Positions 1-9,300 of a stretch of 64,000 bases of DNA are shown here, piece after piece. Both the position numbers and the translations under genes were made by a program. The notes beneath the pieces are model-generated. The model made no database searches. It was not told the origin of the DNA and worked only from the letters and a program-made list of their open reading frames with translations. The first letter of the stretch is position 1; each line of letters opens with the position of its first letter. The DNA is from Chloracidobacterium sp. (GTDB lineage Bacteria; Acidobacteriota; Blastocatellia; Pyrinomonadales; Pyrinomonadaceae), in contig JADJXP010000002.1 of the NCBI GenBank assembly GCA_016715795.1, forward strand, positions 2,108,001 through 2,172,000. Reading direction: 5' to 3'.

Positions 1-1
1 T

Positions 2-1066
2 CAGGGGATCAAGTTCTCGACGGCCGACGGTGCACCGGCGCTGCCCGACATCACGGGCCAGATCGAGGCGAACCTCGCGGCCGGTGTCGTTGCGAGCGAC
101 GCGGCTGGCGGCAGTATCGAAGACCACGATCCGCGTCCGGCATATCTCGACGATCTGAAAGCGAAGGTCCGATTTGACACGGTCGCGGCCGCTAATGGCA
201 GATACGCATACGATGCGATCTACGGGACGGGCCGAGGATATCTTGACAAGGCACTTCGCGACCATGGAATTGATGTCGAGACGATCCACGACTGGAGCGA
301 CGTAACATTCGGCGGCCGGGCGCCCGAGCCGGGCGAGGAACACCTCGACGAATTGAGAGCGGCCGTCACCGAGAAGGGTTTAACGCTTGGGCTCGCGACC
401 GATGGCGACGGCGACCGGTTTGGCGTTATCGATTCAAACGGCGCGTTCATCACGCCGAACCAGTTGATCGCCCTATTGACAGATTATTTGGTCGAAAGCC
501 GCGGGTGGACGCTTGGCGTGGCCCGCAGCGTCGCGACGACGCACATGGTCGATCGCGTTGCAAATGCAAGAGGCATAAGGCTTTACGAAACGCCTGTTGG
601 ATTCAAGTTCATAGGCGAATTGATAAATAAGGACGAGATCGTGCTCGGCGGCGAGGAATCCGCAGGGCTATCGATCCGAGGCCATTACCCCGAGAAGGAC
701 GGCATTCTGGCCTGCCTTCTGGCCGCCGAAGCGGTGGCCGCCCGTGGGGCAAGTTTGACAGAGCAGCTTGACGAACTTTACGCAAAGGTCGGCAAGCTCG
801 AATCGGGACGGATCGGCGTAAAGCTCACGCCCGAGGTCGCCGGCAAGCTGAAAGAAAAGCTCGCCGAGGAGCCCACCGAGATCGGTGGGCGGCGAATTGA
901 AAAGATCAACCGCATCGACGGCGTAAAGTTCCTTTTTGCGAACGACGCCTGGATGCTGATGAGGCCCTCGGGGACCGAACCGCTGGTTAGGATCTACGCC
1001 GAGAGCGAGACCAAGGACGATCTGGAGGATCTGCTTGAGCAAGGCCGCAAATATTTACTGGGATAG
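2..1066 (+). CDS. Phosphoglucomutase/phosphomannomutase, C-terminal part (5' end outside window)
   Basis: Alpha-D-phosphohexomutase, interconverting hexose 1- and 6-phosphates for cell-envelope sugar and glycogen metabolism. The frame is open from base 2, so the N-terminus with the phosphoserine loop lies outside the window. The metal-binding loop DGDGDR is near nt 401-418, the sugar-binding stretch GGEESAGLS near nt 650, and the C-terminal phosphate-binding segment MRPSGTEPLVRIYAES near nt 960-1005. All are standard family signatures in the correct order. The opening segment reads like the phosphoglucomutase branch (KFSTADG), so glucose is the more likely substrate, but specificity cannot be fixed from this fragment. 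The stop overlaps the start of the next gene. Confidence 0.93.
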   Translation, partial: QGIKFSTADGAPALPDITGQIEANLAAGVVASDAAGGSIEDHDPRPAYLDDLKAKVRFDTVAAANGRYAYDAIYGTGRGYLDKALRDHGIDVETIHDWSDVTFGGRAPEPGEEHLDELRAAVTEKGLTLGLATDGDGDRFGVIDSNGAFITPNQLIALLTDYLVESRGWTLGVARSVATTHMVDRVANARGIRLYETPVGFKFIGELINKDEIVLGGEESAGLSIRGHYPEKDGILACLLAAEAVAARGASLTEQLDELYAKVGKLESGRIGVKLTPEVAGKLKEKLAEEPTEIGGRRIEKINRIDGVKFLFANDAWMLMRPSGTEPLVRIYAESETKDDLEDLLEQGRKYLLG

Positions 1067-1412
1067 CGGGAATGGCACATCGGCCGGACGCACCCGAACA
1101 CGCCGTCGAACGGCGGCCAAGGTGCGAGAGCGTCGGGCGGCCCCGTTCTGGATATCGTTCACGATAGTCACGTCGATCTTTGTAATGTTAACGGTCTCGA
1201 TAAACTATCGGGCATTGACCGAGGCCCGGGATGAGGCCGACAAGAACGAACGCCTCGGCGTTCAATTGCAGAGCCTGAAGGACGAGAACCTGGCCCTGCA
1301 GGACGAGATACACACGCTGAGGACCGATCCCCGCGTCATCGAACGCGAAGCAAAGCGCATCGGGATCGCCCTTGAGCACGATACGAAAGTTCCCGTGCCG
1401 ACGGTTCGATAA
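1035..1412 (+). CDS. FtsB/DivIC-family septum formation initiator-like protein
   Basis: Small bitopic membrane protein of the divisome FtsB/DivIC type, which pairs with FtsL/FtsQ at the septum. The 125-residue protein has a basic N-terminus rich in Arg, one transmembrane segment at about residues 38-56 (FWISFTIVTSIFVMLTVSI) and then a heptad-rich coiled coil (about 60-100) ending in the typical 'DPRVIEREAKRIGIA' region. TTG at 1035 is the most upstream start and overlaps the mutase stop by 32 nt; GTG at 1122 is a plausible alternative that still keeps the membrane segment. A strong terminator follows at 1514. Family assignment rests on topology and the C-terminal motif. Confidence 0.75.
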   Translation: MSKAANIYWDSGNGTSAGRTRTRRRTAAKVRERRAAPFWISFTIVTSIFVMLTVSINYRALTEARDEADKNERLGVQLQSLKDENLALQDEIHTLRTDPRVIEREAKRIGIALEHDTKVPVPTVR

Positions 1413-1513
1413 TGCGGAGAAGTCGAATCGAACGGCACACACCCTGCCCTTTGAAAATCCGCCTTTTGCCTACACCTCCGCAAGGCCTACAGTAAAGCCT
1501 TTCTGGTAGTATC

Positions 1514-1552
1514 GCGGCCGCCGGTTTCCCGAACCGACGGCCGCTCTTCTTT
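1514..1552 (+). terminator. Rho-independent terminator after the FtsB-like gene
   Basis: GCGGCCG (1514-1520) pairs with CGGCCGC (1538-1544), and CGGTT (1522-1526) pairs with AACCG (1532-1536). Together they make a GC-rich stem with a 5-nt loop, followed by TCTTCTTTT. It lies about 100 nt past the FtsB-like stop codon on the same strand. Confidence 0.75.
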
Positions 1553-1596
1553 TGCCCCGAATGCGGTTTTTTGGGGTGAACAAATTGTGTTATTGA

Positions 1597-1639
1597 AAAT
1601 GTGGCACGTGCCACATTTCTGAGTGTGACACGTGCCACA
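1597..1639. repeat. Pair of tandem palindromes TGTGGCACGTGCCACA
   Basis: A 22-bp perfect palindrome spans 1597-1618 (core TGTGGCACGTGCCACA). A near-copy with one mismatched pair (TGTGACACGTGCCACA) spans 1624-1639. Their centres are 24 bp apart. They lie in the 375-bp space between two convergent genes (1413-1787), where apart from the terminator I see nothing else. The location argues against an ordinary promoter operator for either neighbour. They could be protein-binding sites, paired hairpins or a dispersed repeat. Confidence 0.7.
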
Positions 1640-1787
1640 ATTCCACGACTAGCCCCGAATTTACTGCCTTCTGTCGCGAGCTTTCCGCCCTATGCCCGAA
1701 ACCTTCGCGGGAAATCGTAATATCGACCGGTGATGTTCTTGACCCCGCTCTGAAGAACGGGGGCAATTGATTAACTCGCGGCCTTAT

Positions 1788-2333
1788 TCAATTGGAGGGT
1801 CGCATTACGATACGCCGGCTGTTAAAGAAACGAAAGACCCTTTCGGGTTTCTCATTACACCACGCGCGAGCATCATCGCCTAGCAGAATATCGGTGCGAG
1901 GGCCAACGACTTCACGAGTATCTGGACTTATCTGCACTAGCTCGTTATGCGTAAGCTCTTTAACGATTTTCCAGATGTCCTCAACAAACACCTTCATTCT
2001 TACATCGGATGGATCGAAACCTACTCCTAGCGAGCCCGAGAGCATTTCTTCTCCCGTACCTGTCGACCGAATCAACTGAAGAACCATCCCCGATTGAGGG
2101 CCGTGAAACGTCCCGTCTCTGCGAGGCAAGCTCGGAAGGATCGGGAACATCTCTCTATTCCAGATCAGGACAAATCTTGAGTCACATTCTGCGATAGACG
2201 CTTTAGCCGCCGGAGTTGGCGACGGCCAGTAGACGTCATCTATGAATGCGACGTCGGGATAAATGGCACGGATCTTTTCAGACAAGACCCTTTCATCATC
2301 ACGAGTAAACAGGATCTCAAGTGATTTTTTCAT
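1788..2333 (-). CDS. Candidate immunity protein for the Rhs toxin
   Basis: A 181-residue soluble protein that I cannot assign to a named family. It begins with a Rossmann/TIR-like looking segment (MKKSLEILFTRDDERVLSEKIRAIYPDV) and has no signal peptide or membrane segment. Its ATG overlaps the stop of the large Rhs gene by 4 nt (ATGA, 2330-2333), so the two are translationally coupled. In polymorphic toxin systems the gene directly downstream of the toxin tail normally encodes the cognate immunity protein, and that context is the only basis for the call. A cytoplasmic immunity protein would fit a toxin acting in the cytoplasm, such as a nuclease. Confidence 0.6.
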   Translation of the reverse strand: MKKSLEILFTRDDERVLSEKIRAIYPDVAFIDDVYWPSPTPAAKASIAECDSRFVLIWNREMFPILPSLPRRDGTFHGPQSGMVLQLIRSTGTGEEMLSGSLGVGFDPSDVRMKVFVEDIWKIVKELTHNELVQISPDTREVVGPRTDILLGDDARAWCNEKPERVFRFFNSRRIVMRPSN

Positions 2334-5300
2334 TTATTGCAGGGCGCACATTTTTGCTTGGGTATCATCACGAGCGGTGAGCCGCCACTATTATCAAACA
2401 AGCGATCTCCCCCGTCGGCTTCTCGCCTCGTAGGGAACCCGCTTTTGTTCGAATCGTAGGTATTAAACCTTATTCGCGATCCATCGGGCCCTTCAAACGT
2501 CAAGTCTGGGTAGGAACCGCCCTTTCTCCCACCATTTATGTTCGGGATATACTCCTCTGGAATGTCGGCACCGGTGACTCGGTCACGTCCTCCACCAACC
2601 TGCCGGTAGCTAGGGTTGGCGTCAAGGAATTGGTCCCTAACAGCATCAAGTTGGTCACGAGTCGCGGGGGACCCCCTTCTGCCATACCTCTTAACACCCT
2701 TACCAACAGCACCGTAACCGCCCCCAGGTGCAACGGCCCCAAGGACAAGTCCGCCGCCCCCGATACCTACGTCAAACCAGTCGGCATTCGGATCCACGAG
2801 CGTAGAGCCGAAATCGTAGATATCGTACCCCGTCGCGCATACCTCAAAGACAAGGTAAACGACTGGCAGCACCGCTAGCTGCCCGCTGGGATCGGTGTAT
2901 TGTAGCGGGTCGTTCCAAACGTACCCGTATAGATTGACATCACCCGCGGCAAGCCCAATCGGATCTTCTGAGATGAAGCGCCCGATGGCTGGGTCGTAGA
3001 ATCTCGCCCTCGAAAACTGCATCTTGGCAGCCGAGTCGAACTCCCGTCCGGTGAATTGATAACGAGACGCAAAGCTTGTATTCGTTGGGTTGCCAAACGA
3101 ATCGTAACCCGTTGATGCCGTCAGCAAGCCCGACGAGTTTGCAAGGCCGTTTGTCGAGCCGAGGTGATCAGCCAGGAAGTAGCTCGGTGTCGAGCCGGTG
3201 GTTGCGCGGAGTTTGTTATCGATGCCTTCGCCGTTGACGTATTTCGTTAACGTTCCGAAGTTGTCATCAACAAGCACGTCCTGGCCGTCGTGGGTGAATT
3301 TTGTATTTTCGGCATTGGCGACGGTGTAACGCTGCACTCGGCGGCCAAGCGCGTCATAGCGGTAGCGGACTTTCGTTCGGCGAGCGGCGGCTTCGGTGAG
3401 GCGGTTGTCGTGGTCCCAGGTGTATTGCCACAGATTCGAACCCTCCGCCTTGCGCGTCATGTTCCCGTTCGCGTCGTAGCTGTACGCGAGCGTCTGGCTC
3501 GCCGTTGTCGCGGATATCAGCTGATTGAACTGCCCCACTTGATAGCCGTAACTCGATGCCAGATGCGAACTCGTCCGGTTGCCGACATCGTCATACGTAT
3601 AACTTTCCCCACTGCCGCCATTCGACACACTGGTCAGGCGGTTCACGTTGTCGTAGCCGAATATCCTCGTTAACGAGGGCTCAGTGATCTGGCTGATCTG
3701 GTTTGCCGCGTTGTATTGGTACTGCCGGTCGAAGAGCGTTGCAGAGGCGTTAACGTCTTTCAGCCGCTTGAGACGGCTCATGTCGTCGTATTCGTAGGTG
3801 GTTGTGACGCCATTCGGGTAAACCCGCGAGGTCATCCTGTCGGCGTTGTCATACCCGAATGTTATCGTCGTGCTGTCGGACGCGTTGACGATATTCGCCA
3901 GCCGCTCGGCGTTATCATAGTTGTATGTAGCGTAAAGTGCGCCGTCGAGCTTTAGCCGCTTTTGATTAACCGTCGATGTGCGCTCGTATTCGTAGGCGAC
4001 GACGCGATTGAAAACGTCCGTTGTCGACGTAACGCGGTTGCGGTTGTCATAGACAAATGAGACGGTGCCGCTTCCGTTGATAGCCGAGATAAGGCGCGAG
4101 ATGTCGTCGTAGTTGTACGTCGCTTCCTGAACGGGCGTGCCGGGCGTTACCGGATCGCCGTACTTGATCTTCTTTAGCCGGTTGAGGTTGTCGTATTCGT
4201 AGTGCGTGACACGGCCTGCGTAATCCGTTCGCTTCTGGCGGTTTCCGACCGCGTCGTATTCGAATGACATCGTCGCGCCTGCACGCGTTTGCGACAGCAT
4301 CCGGTCAAGCGGATCGTAGGTGAAGGTGTAAACCTGATTCAGAGCGTCCTTTACCTCGATGTTCTGAAGGCGCGCGTTGTACTTGAGTTCCGTGCTCTCA
4401 AGCTCGGCGTTCGTAATGGTTATTTTGCGGTTCGTATCGTCGTACGTGTAGACGGTATCGCGATTCGCCGTGTCGGTAACCTTTTTGATACGCCCGACTT
4501 TGTCGTATTCAAACTTTTCCTTTAGACGTGGAGCGCCTACGGTCGGAGCCGGATATTCAACCTCTTTCAGCCGGTCGAAGTCGTCAGGGCTGTAGTTCGT
4601 GATATTACCCAGGCCGTCCTTTGACGAGGTCATGAACGACATCGAGTTGTAGCCGAACTCTCGCGTGTGCCCGAGCGGATCGGTGATCTTCTTTAAACGA
4701 TATTGAGGGTCAAACTCGTAGTTCGTGATCTTGCCGCGTTCGTCTGTGATCGATTCCAGCAGCCGGCGGATGTCATACTTGTAAGTGACCTTATCCAGAT
4801 TCGGATAGATCATCTCGACCTTTCGCTGCGCGTCGTCAAGGTAGTTGTAATCGGTTACGTGGCCGAGCGGATTAGTTATCGTATTGGTCCTTCCGCGAGC
4901 GTCGTACGTGAAGTTCGTCTTCTTGCCGTAAGGATCCTCGATCTCCTCGAGCAGCCCCGAATTTGCGAACCACTTGAACTTAGTAATATTGTTCCGCGCG
5001 TCCTTGATCTGCGTCGGCAGCCCCCTGTTATTAGTTGTGGGATAATCGAGAGTCGTGACGTTATTCAACGGGTCTTTCGTCGTCAAAAGATTTCCGTTGG
5101 CGTCGTAGGTGTTTGTGGTAACGCCGTTCATGCGGTCTGTGTGGGTTAGAGGCTGCCGAAATGCATTGTAAGTGAATGTTTCCGTCCCGAGAGAGGTCTG
5201 CCCGATCTTTTCCTCGAGGCTCAACAGATTTCGGCTAATGTCATAAGTATACAGAGTCTCGCGAGACAGTGCATCAACTTTTTTAACAAGGTTTAACTCC

Positions 5301-6877
5301 GCATCGTAGAAGTATTCCGTCGCCTCGGTTCCACCGCCCCCGCATCCGCAAAGGCCTTCGATCTTCTTCACAACATTGCGAGCTGCCGTTCGGTCGAAAT
5401 GATATTTGGTTATGCGCCCTAGTCCGTCCGTGACGCTTGTAAAGGCACTGTTTGAGTAATCAAGCGTGTATTTTTCGTGAGTGCCATGAACCTCAGAGGT
5501 CGTTGCGCGACCCTGCGAATCATACAGGTGAGTTTCCAGAATGTTGTTCGAGGCGTCATTTACCGTTTTAAGAAGAGTCTTACCGGGCGCGGACGTTGAG
5601 TCGTACTCGAATTCGAATTTTGAGCCGTCCTGATAAGTAACGGTCTGTAGAAGGTTGGTTGCTGGGTAATATGCATATGTGGCGATGGTGCCAAGAGAAT
5701 CAGATATTTGGGAGACCAGCCCATTACTGATCGTGATTGTGAGCGTCCTTCCGAACGAATCAGCAACTCCGGTCAGAATACCGTTTCGGTCGTAATTTAA
5801 CGTGGTCTGATTCCCGTTTCGGTCCTTTTCCCACAAGAGCTTTCCGTTTGTTCCGAACTTCTTTGATCTTCCATCTGGGAAGGTTAGCGTGTAAGTTCCG
5901 TCGCCGTTCGCAATGAACGATCCTGGAAATCCGGGTGTGATTCCCGAAAACGGATCGCTAAGCCCGACGCGCGCGAAATAGATAGCTCGTCCGTCAGCAG
6001 CGGCCAGACGAAGGTTTCTCGCATCGATCACCGTCAAGCTAACGTCATATTTGGTCGACCAGCCTAAGCCGAACATTCCGCCAAATTGAACGAGGCTGTT
6101 ATAGCTTCGATTGATAGCGATTTCCTCACCGATACCCGGGAGCCGGAAATCGGTTTGCTCGAGAAACATGTTGCCGTTGATAACATTTACAGGTTTCCCT
6201 ACTTGCGACGGTGCGACGGTCAGGTCGCAGATGCCGTAATCCTGATCGGCCGAGAGCCTGACCCCTTTGATCGGCGTGTAGCGTATGCCATCATCGCCGC
6301 CTGGGTCGATCTGTGCATAAAAGAAGTAGGTTTGATTGGGAACCAAAGGGACTTCCACCGGCGGGGGTAGACTGCCATTGTACCAGGTTGAATGATAATC
6401 GAAGGAAACTCCGTTGTTGGATGACCAATAGAGGGTGCTATTAACATCAGCGACAGCGCCAGTCTGTACATAAACCGAGTTTCCGGGGCCAGGATAGACC
6501 TTTATCCACGGTTGCCCAATATCCAAAGTCGTTGCCGAGGCAGTGACCCAGCCCGACGATACCCCACAGCCGTTCCAGTTTCGCGTTCTGAATGTGGCAG
6601 TGTAATTATGACCGTAATTACCGTAAGTGCGAGTGCCGTCCTGATACATCCACGCCTCGTCGTACCATGTCCCATTTACCAATTGCTGCAGTTCTGCCGC
6701 CAGAACACCGCCGAATGTAAGCGTCACTTTCCGATGGCCAGGCCCCGCGGCGGCAGAAAATGTTGGAGTTCCCGGCGGTGAGCACTGTGCGACCAATGAC
6801 GAGGTTGCGAGAAAAAGAGCGAAAAGAAGGCTGAAAACACAAGCAACAATACGCATGAAGGCGCGAGTAGGGAACAT
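2330..6877 (-). CDS. Exported Rhs/YD-repeat polymorphic toxin
   Basis: A 1515-residue secreted protein. Residues 1-31 form a signal peptide. About 35-215 look like fibronectin-type beta domains. About 218-285 contain the DUF6531-like entry (GNMFLEQTDFRLPG, INRSYNS, FGLGW). About 300-1230 are many YD repeats (YDxxGR/YDNxNRL). About 1240-1333 are the Rhs core ending DPIGLAAGDVNLYGY...DPSGQ. The last 182 residues (1334-1515, nt about 2333-2878) are a distinct tail with a Gly-rich linker and a GGRKGGSYPDLTFE...PTRREAD...MIPK region, which resembles C-terminal tails of the restriction-endonuclease-fold toxin class, though this is uncertain. The first ATG has a good ribosome site (AAAGGAGAAAATC). 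The YD shell is expected to encapsulate the tail. The downstream gene is the likely immunity partner. Confidence 0.9.
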   Translation of the reverse strand: MFPTRAFMRIVACVFSLLFALFLATSSLVAQCSPPGTPTFSAAAGPGHRKVTLTFGGVLAAELQQLVNGTWYDEAWMYQDGTRTYGNYGHNYTATFRTRNWNGCGVSSGWVTASATTLDIGQPWIKVYPGPGNSVYVQTGAVADVNSTLYWSSNNGVSFDYHSTWYNGSLPPPVEVPLVPNQTYFFYAQIDPGGDDGIRYTPIKGVRLSADQDYGICDLTVAPSQVGKPVNVINGNMFLEQTDFRLPGIGEEIAINRSYNSLVQFGGMFGLGWSTKYDVSLTVIDARNLRLAAADGRAIYFARVGLSDPFSGITPGFPGSFIANGDGTYTLTFPDGRSKKFGTNGKLLWEKDRNGNQTTLNYDRNGILTGVADSFGRTLTITISNGLVSQISDSLGTIATYAYYPATNLLQTVTYQDGSKFEFEYDSTSAPGKTLLKTVNDASNNILETHLYDSQGRATTSEVHGTHEKYTLDYSNSAFTSVTDGLGRITKYHFDRTAARNVVKKIEGLCGCGGGGTEATEYFYDAELNLVKKVDALSRETLYTYDISRNLLSLEEKIGQTSLGTETFTYNAFRQPLTHTDRMNGVTTNTYDANGNLLTTKDPLNNVTTLDYPTTNNRGLPTQIKDARNNITKFKWFANSGLLEEIEDPYGKKTNFTYDARGRTNTITNPLGHVTDYNYLDDAQRKVEMIYPNLDKVTYKYDIRRLLESITDERGKITNYEFDPQYRLKKITDPLGHTREFGYNSMSFMTSSKDGLGNITNYSPDDFDRLKEVEYPAPTVGAPRLKEKFEYDKVGRIKKVTDTANRDTVYTYDDTNRKITITNAELESTELKYNARLQNIEVKDALNQVYTFTYDPLDRMLSQTRAGATMSFEYDAVGNRQKRTDYAGRVTHYEYDNLNRLKKIKYGDPVTPGTPVQEATYNYDDISRLISAINGSGTVSFVYDNRNRVTSTTDVFNRVVAYEYERTSTVNQKRLKLDGALYATYNYDNAERLANIVNASDSTTITFGYDNADRMTSRVYPNGVTTTYEYDDMSRLKRLKDVNASATLFDRQYQYNAANQISQITEPSLTRIFGYDNVNRLTSVSNGGSGESYTYDDVGNRTSSHLASSYGYQVGQFNQLISATTASQTLAYSYDANGNMTRKAEGSNLWQYTWDHDNRLTEAAARRTKVRYRYDALGRRVQRYTVANAENTKFTHDGQDVLVDDNFGTLTKYVNGEGIDNKLRATTGSTPSYFLADHLGSTNGLANSSGLLTASTGYDSFGNPTNTSFASRYQFTGREFDSAAKMQFSRARFYDPAIGRFISEDPIGLAAGDVNLYGYVWNDPLQYTDPSGQLAVLPVVYLVFEVCATGYDIYDFGSTLVDPNADWFDVGIGGGGLVLGAVAPGGGYGAVGKGVKRYGRRGSPATRDQLDAVRDQFLDANPSYRQVGGGRDRVTGADIPEEYIPNINGGRKGGSYPDLTFEGPDGSRIRFNTYDSNKSGFPTRREADGGDRLFDNSGGSPLVMIPKQKCAPCNK

Positions 6878-7266
6878 GATTTTCTCCTTTCGTGGGAAAA
6901 ACGCCGATTGCGAAAAACGGTGCGGGCGTTTTCCAACAACAGCCTTGGATTAAGCGTGATCCAATGACTTGTTTCTGTGTGAGGAGATACTAGGGCCGAT
7001 GATGAGCAGTTGTCAAGTTGAATTCACCGTCATTTGCATTTTTGTGTCAATTCGTTACAATCTAGCCTTTCTGTGTCGTAATGACGCATTTCGCGGGCGA
7101 TACACAGAATTCGGCTGGTGCAATAAACGCAACGGATGCAACAGATACGGGTGACGCGGCGGATGCGATCGACGACGCGTTTTATGGCACGGGCATTGCT
7201 ATTGTTTTACCGAGTGTTTCTGCGCCGCTGGACGGCCTTTGCCTGAGACTATATTGGAGATCTAAG
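6878..7266. other. Divergent intergenic region with leader of the radical-SAM gene
   Basis: This 389-bp stretch separates the Rhs gene (leftward) from the radical-SAM gene (rightward). Next to the Rhs start is its ribosome site. A forward promoter is listed separately at 7034-7061. An open frame runs from 7081 into the radical-SAM gene, but its first 62 codons are low-complexity (repeated Ala/Thr/Asp) and have no ribosome site, so I treat 7081-7266 as an untranslated leader. Confidence 0.5.
7034..7061 (+). promoter_or_regulatory. Probable sigma-70-type promoter for the radical-SAM gene
   Basis: TTGCAT (7034-7039), a 16-nt spacer and TACAAT (7056-7061) form a plausible vegetative promoter reading rightward. 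Transcription would start near 7068 and give a leader of about 200 nt. Sequence match only. Confidence 0.45.
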
Positions 7267-9300
7267 ATGAGACCGATCAAACATTTTGAGAAAGGACTGA
7301 GCTACGTCGCCGGAGCGGCGTTCAACGCGATCAGAAGCGTAAACAAATTCAAACCGAATCCGAGCTTCACCCCGAAATGGGCCGACAAGCCGATACTGAA
7401 ATCGTGGGAAAAGACCAAGCCGACGCTTGGATTTCCGCGAACGACTGATTCGCTTTGTCCGCAGTGCGTGATCGAGGCACGCGAAGAGATCATCAGCGGC
7501 AAGCGCGATGTATCGACGCTCGTCAATGAAAAGGTCGGCGAGATACCGGCTCAGATCATCGAACGCGACGGCCAGGTCTGGATGATCAAAGAGTGCCCGC
7601 AGCACGGCAAGGTCGAAGACATGATGGCCGTGGACAGCAAGTTTCTGCAGCACATCGAAAGCCTCTTTCCCGGACGCGATATGGACGCCCACAACGACGA
7701 GGGCCTGCACGATCACGGTTCGTCGTCGGTCAAGTACGGCCGCGGCGCGGTGCTGACCGTTGACCTGACGAATCGCTGCAACATGATGTGCGACCCGTGC
7801 TTTATGGATGCGAATCAGGTCGGTTTCGTCCACGAGCTGTCGATGGAGGACGTCACCGAGATCCTCGACAATGCGATCCAGATCAAGCCGCGTCGCCAGA
7901 TGTCGGTGCAATACTCGGGCGGCGAGCCGACGCTCAGCCCGCACTTTCTCGATTCGATACGATACGCGCGAAAGGTCGGCTACAATTCGGTCCAGGCCGC
8001 AACGAACGGCATCGAGTTCGCAAAATCCAAAGAGTTTTGTCGCGAGGCGGCTGAGGCCGGCCTTCGCTTCGTCTATCTCCAGTTTGACGGTATCGGCAAC
8101 GACGCCAACTCGCACCGCCAGATCGGCAACCTGTTTGACGTCAAATTGCGTGCGATCAACAACCTGCACGAGGCCGGCGTTGACATCATTCTCGTGACCA
8201 CGCTGGTCAACGGCATCAATAACGACCAGGTCGGCTCGATCATCCGGTTCGCGATGGAGAATCCCAAGAAGATATCGTTCATCGCATTCCAGCCCGTGTC
8301 ATTCACCGGCCGCGACGAACACATCACCGAGCAGCGCCGGCTGCAGCAGCGTTATACGCTGTCGCACATGGCACACGACGTTAAGAAGCAGGTCGGCATC
8401 ACCGAGCCGACGAGGGATTGGTTCCCGCTTAGCTTGATGGGGGCCTTCGCTGACTTTGCGGACGTGGTCCACGGGCCCGACACTGATTTTGGCCAGGTCT
8501 CGTGCGGCTGCCACCCGAACTGCGGCGTCGGCACGGCCGTGATGATCAACAAGGAAACGAACGAGATGGCCCCTGTCCCGCAGTTCCTTAACATTCAGAG
8601 CCTCGTCAAGGACATGCAGCACATCAGCGACACCAACCGCGGAAAATGGTTCTCGAACATCATGATGGGCCTTGCCCTGCTCAAGAACTACGATCCGTAC
8701 GGTTCGCCTTCGACGTTTACGCTCGGCGCCATGTGGAAGAAATTCGACAAGTCGTTCGGCCTCTCAGGCAAGGATTACGGTAAGGTTGACGGCAGCCGCA
8801 CGATGGCCGACATCGAAAAGCGTCGTCAGGACCCGTGGAACTTCCTGTTTATCGCGGGAATGTGGTTCCAGGACCTCTTTAATTACGATTTCCGCCGCAC
8901 CGAGATGTGCATCATCCCTTACGGCACGCAGGAGGGCGAGATCTCGTTCTGTGCCTACAACACCGGCATCGGCTGGCGTAACATTATCGAGCACATGCAC
9001 CAGAACGCGACCGTTGCCGAATGGTACAAAGAGCACGGCCGCCACGAGGTGTTTGCCCGAGGCAAAGAGGTCGAGCTGGCGTCGCAGGAGCACAGCCTCA
9101 AGCTCAACGCCGTCGACCTGACCCGGCCCAACAAGCCCGAAATGGAAGGCCCCAAGACCGCCGCCGAAGAGATGCAAATGATGCGCAAACTCTACAACCA
9201 AATGGTCCTCGAAAAGAACCAGATCAAAGGCGAAAACCTCGTCCAGATCGGCGGGATGAAGAAAAAGAACAAAGAAAAAGAACTGGCAATTGCAGAGTAG
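7267..9300 (+). CDS. Radical-SAM protein of the tetraether/membrane-spanning-lipid synthase (Tes/MSS, MJ0619) type
   Basis: A 677-residue radical S-adenosylmethionine enzyme. Counted from ATG 7267: a CPxC pair at Cys64/Cys67 with ECPQHG at about 109-113 forms a rubredoxin-like knuckle; the 4Fe-4S motif CNMMCDPC places cysteines at 171, 175 and 178; the SAM-binding GGE is at about 218-220; a second cysteine cluster (SCGCHPNC) lies near residue 415. The N-terminal knuckle, core and extra cysteines match the archaeal Tes/MJ0619 group. Bacterial relatives in this group include enzymes that couple two fatty-acid tails into membrane-spanning lipids such as iso-diabolic acid of Acidobacteria. The assignment to that reaction is inference. 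ATG 7267 is chosen because TTGGAG lies just upstream and the conserved protein begins there. The 3' end is duplicated beyond a toxin-antitoxin pair. Confidence 0.85.
   Translation: MRPIKHFEKGLSYVAGAAFNAIRSVNKFKPNPSFTPKWADKPILKSWEKTKPTLGFPRTTDSLCPQCVIEAREEIISGKRDVSTLVNEKVGEIPAQIIERDGQVWMIKECPQHGKVEDMMAVDSKFLQHIESLFPGRDMDAHNDEGLHDHGSSSVKYGRGAVLTVDLTNRCNMMCDPCFMDANQVGFVHELSMEDVTEILDNAIQIKPRRQMSVQYSGGEPTLSPHFLDSIRYARKVGYNSVQAATNGIEFAKSKEFCREAAEAGLRFVYLQFDGIGNDANSHRQIGNLFDVKLRAINNLHEAGVDIILVTTLVNGINNDQVGSIIRFAMENPKKISFIAFQPVSFTGRDEHITEQRRLQQRYTLSHMAHDVKKQVGITEPTRDWFPLSLMGAFADFADVVHGPDTDFGQVSCGCHPNCGVGTAVMINKETNEMAPVPQFLNIQSLVKDMQHISDTNRGKWFSNIMMGLALLKNYDPYGSPSTFTLGAMWKKFDKSFGLSGKDYGKVDGSRTMADIEKRRQDPWNFLFIAGMWFQDLFNYDFRRTEMCIIPYGTQEGEISFCAYNTGIGWRNIIEHMHQNATVAEWYKEHGRHEVFARGKEVELASQEHSLKLNAVDLTRPNKPEMEGPKTAAEEMQMMRKLYNQMVLEKNQIKGENLVQIGGMKKKNKEKELAIAE

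Noticed and set aside
7081..7266. The upstream ATG of the radical-SAM open frame as start
   Set aside because: It would add 62 low-complexity residues with no ribosome site; ATG 7267 has a ribosome site and begins the conserved protein.
7249..8169. A 306-codon open frame antisense to the radical-SAM gene
   Set aside because: It is a shadow of GC-biased codons on the other strand. The plus-strand gene has all catalytic motifs, and the antisense product resembles no protein and has no ribosome site.
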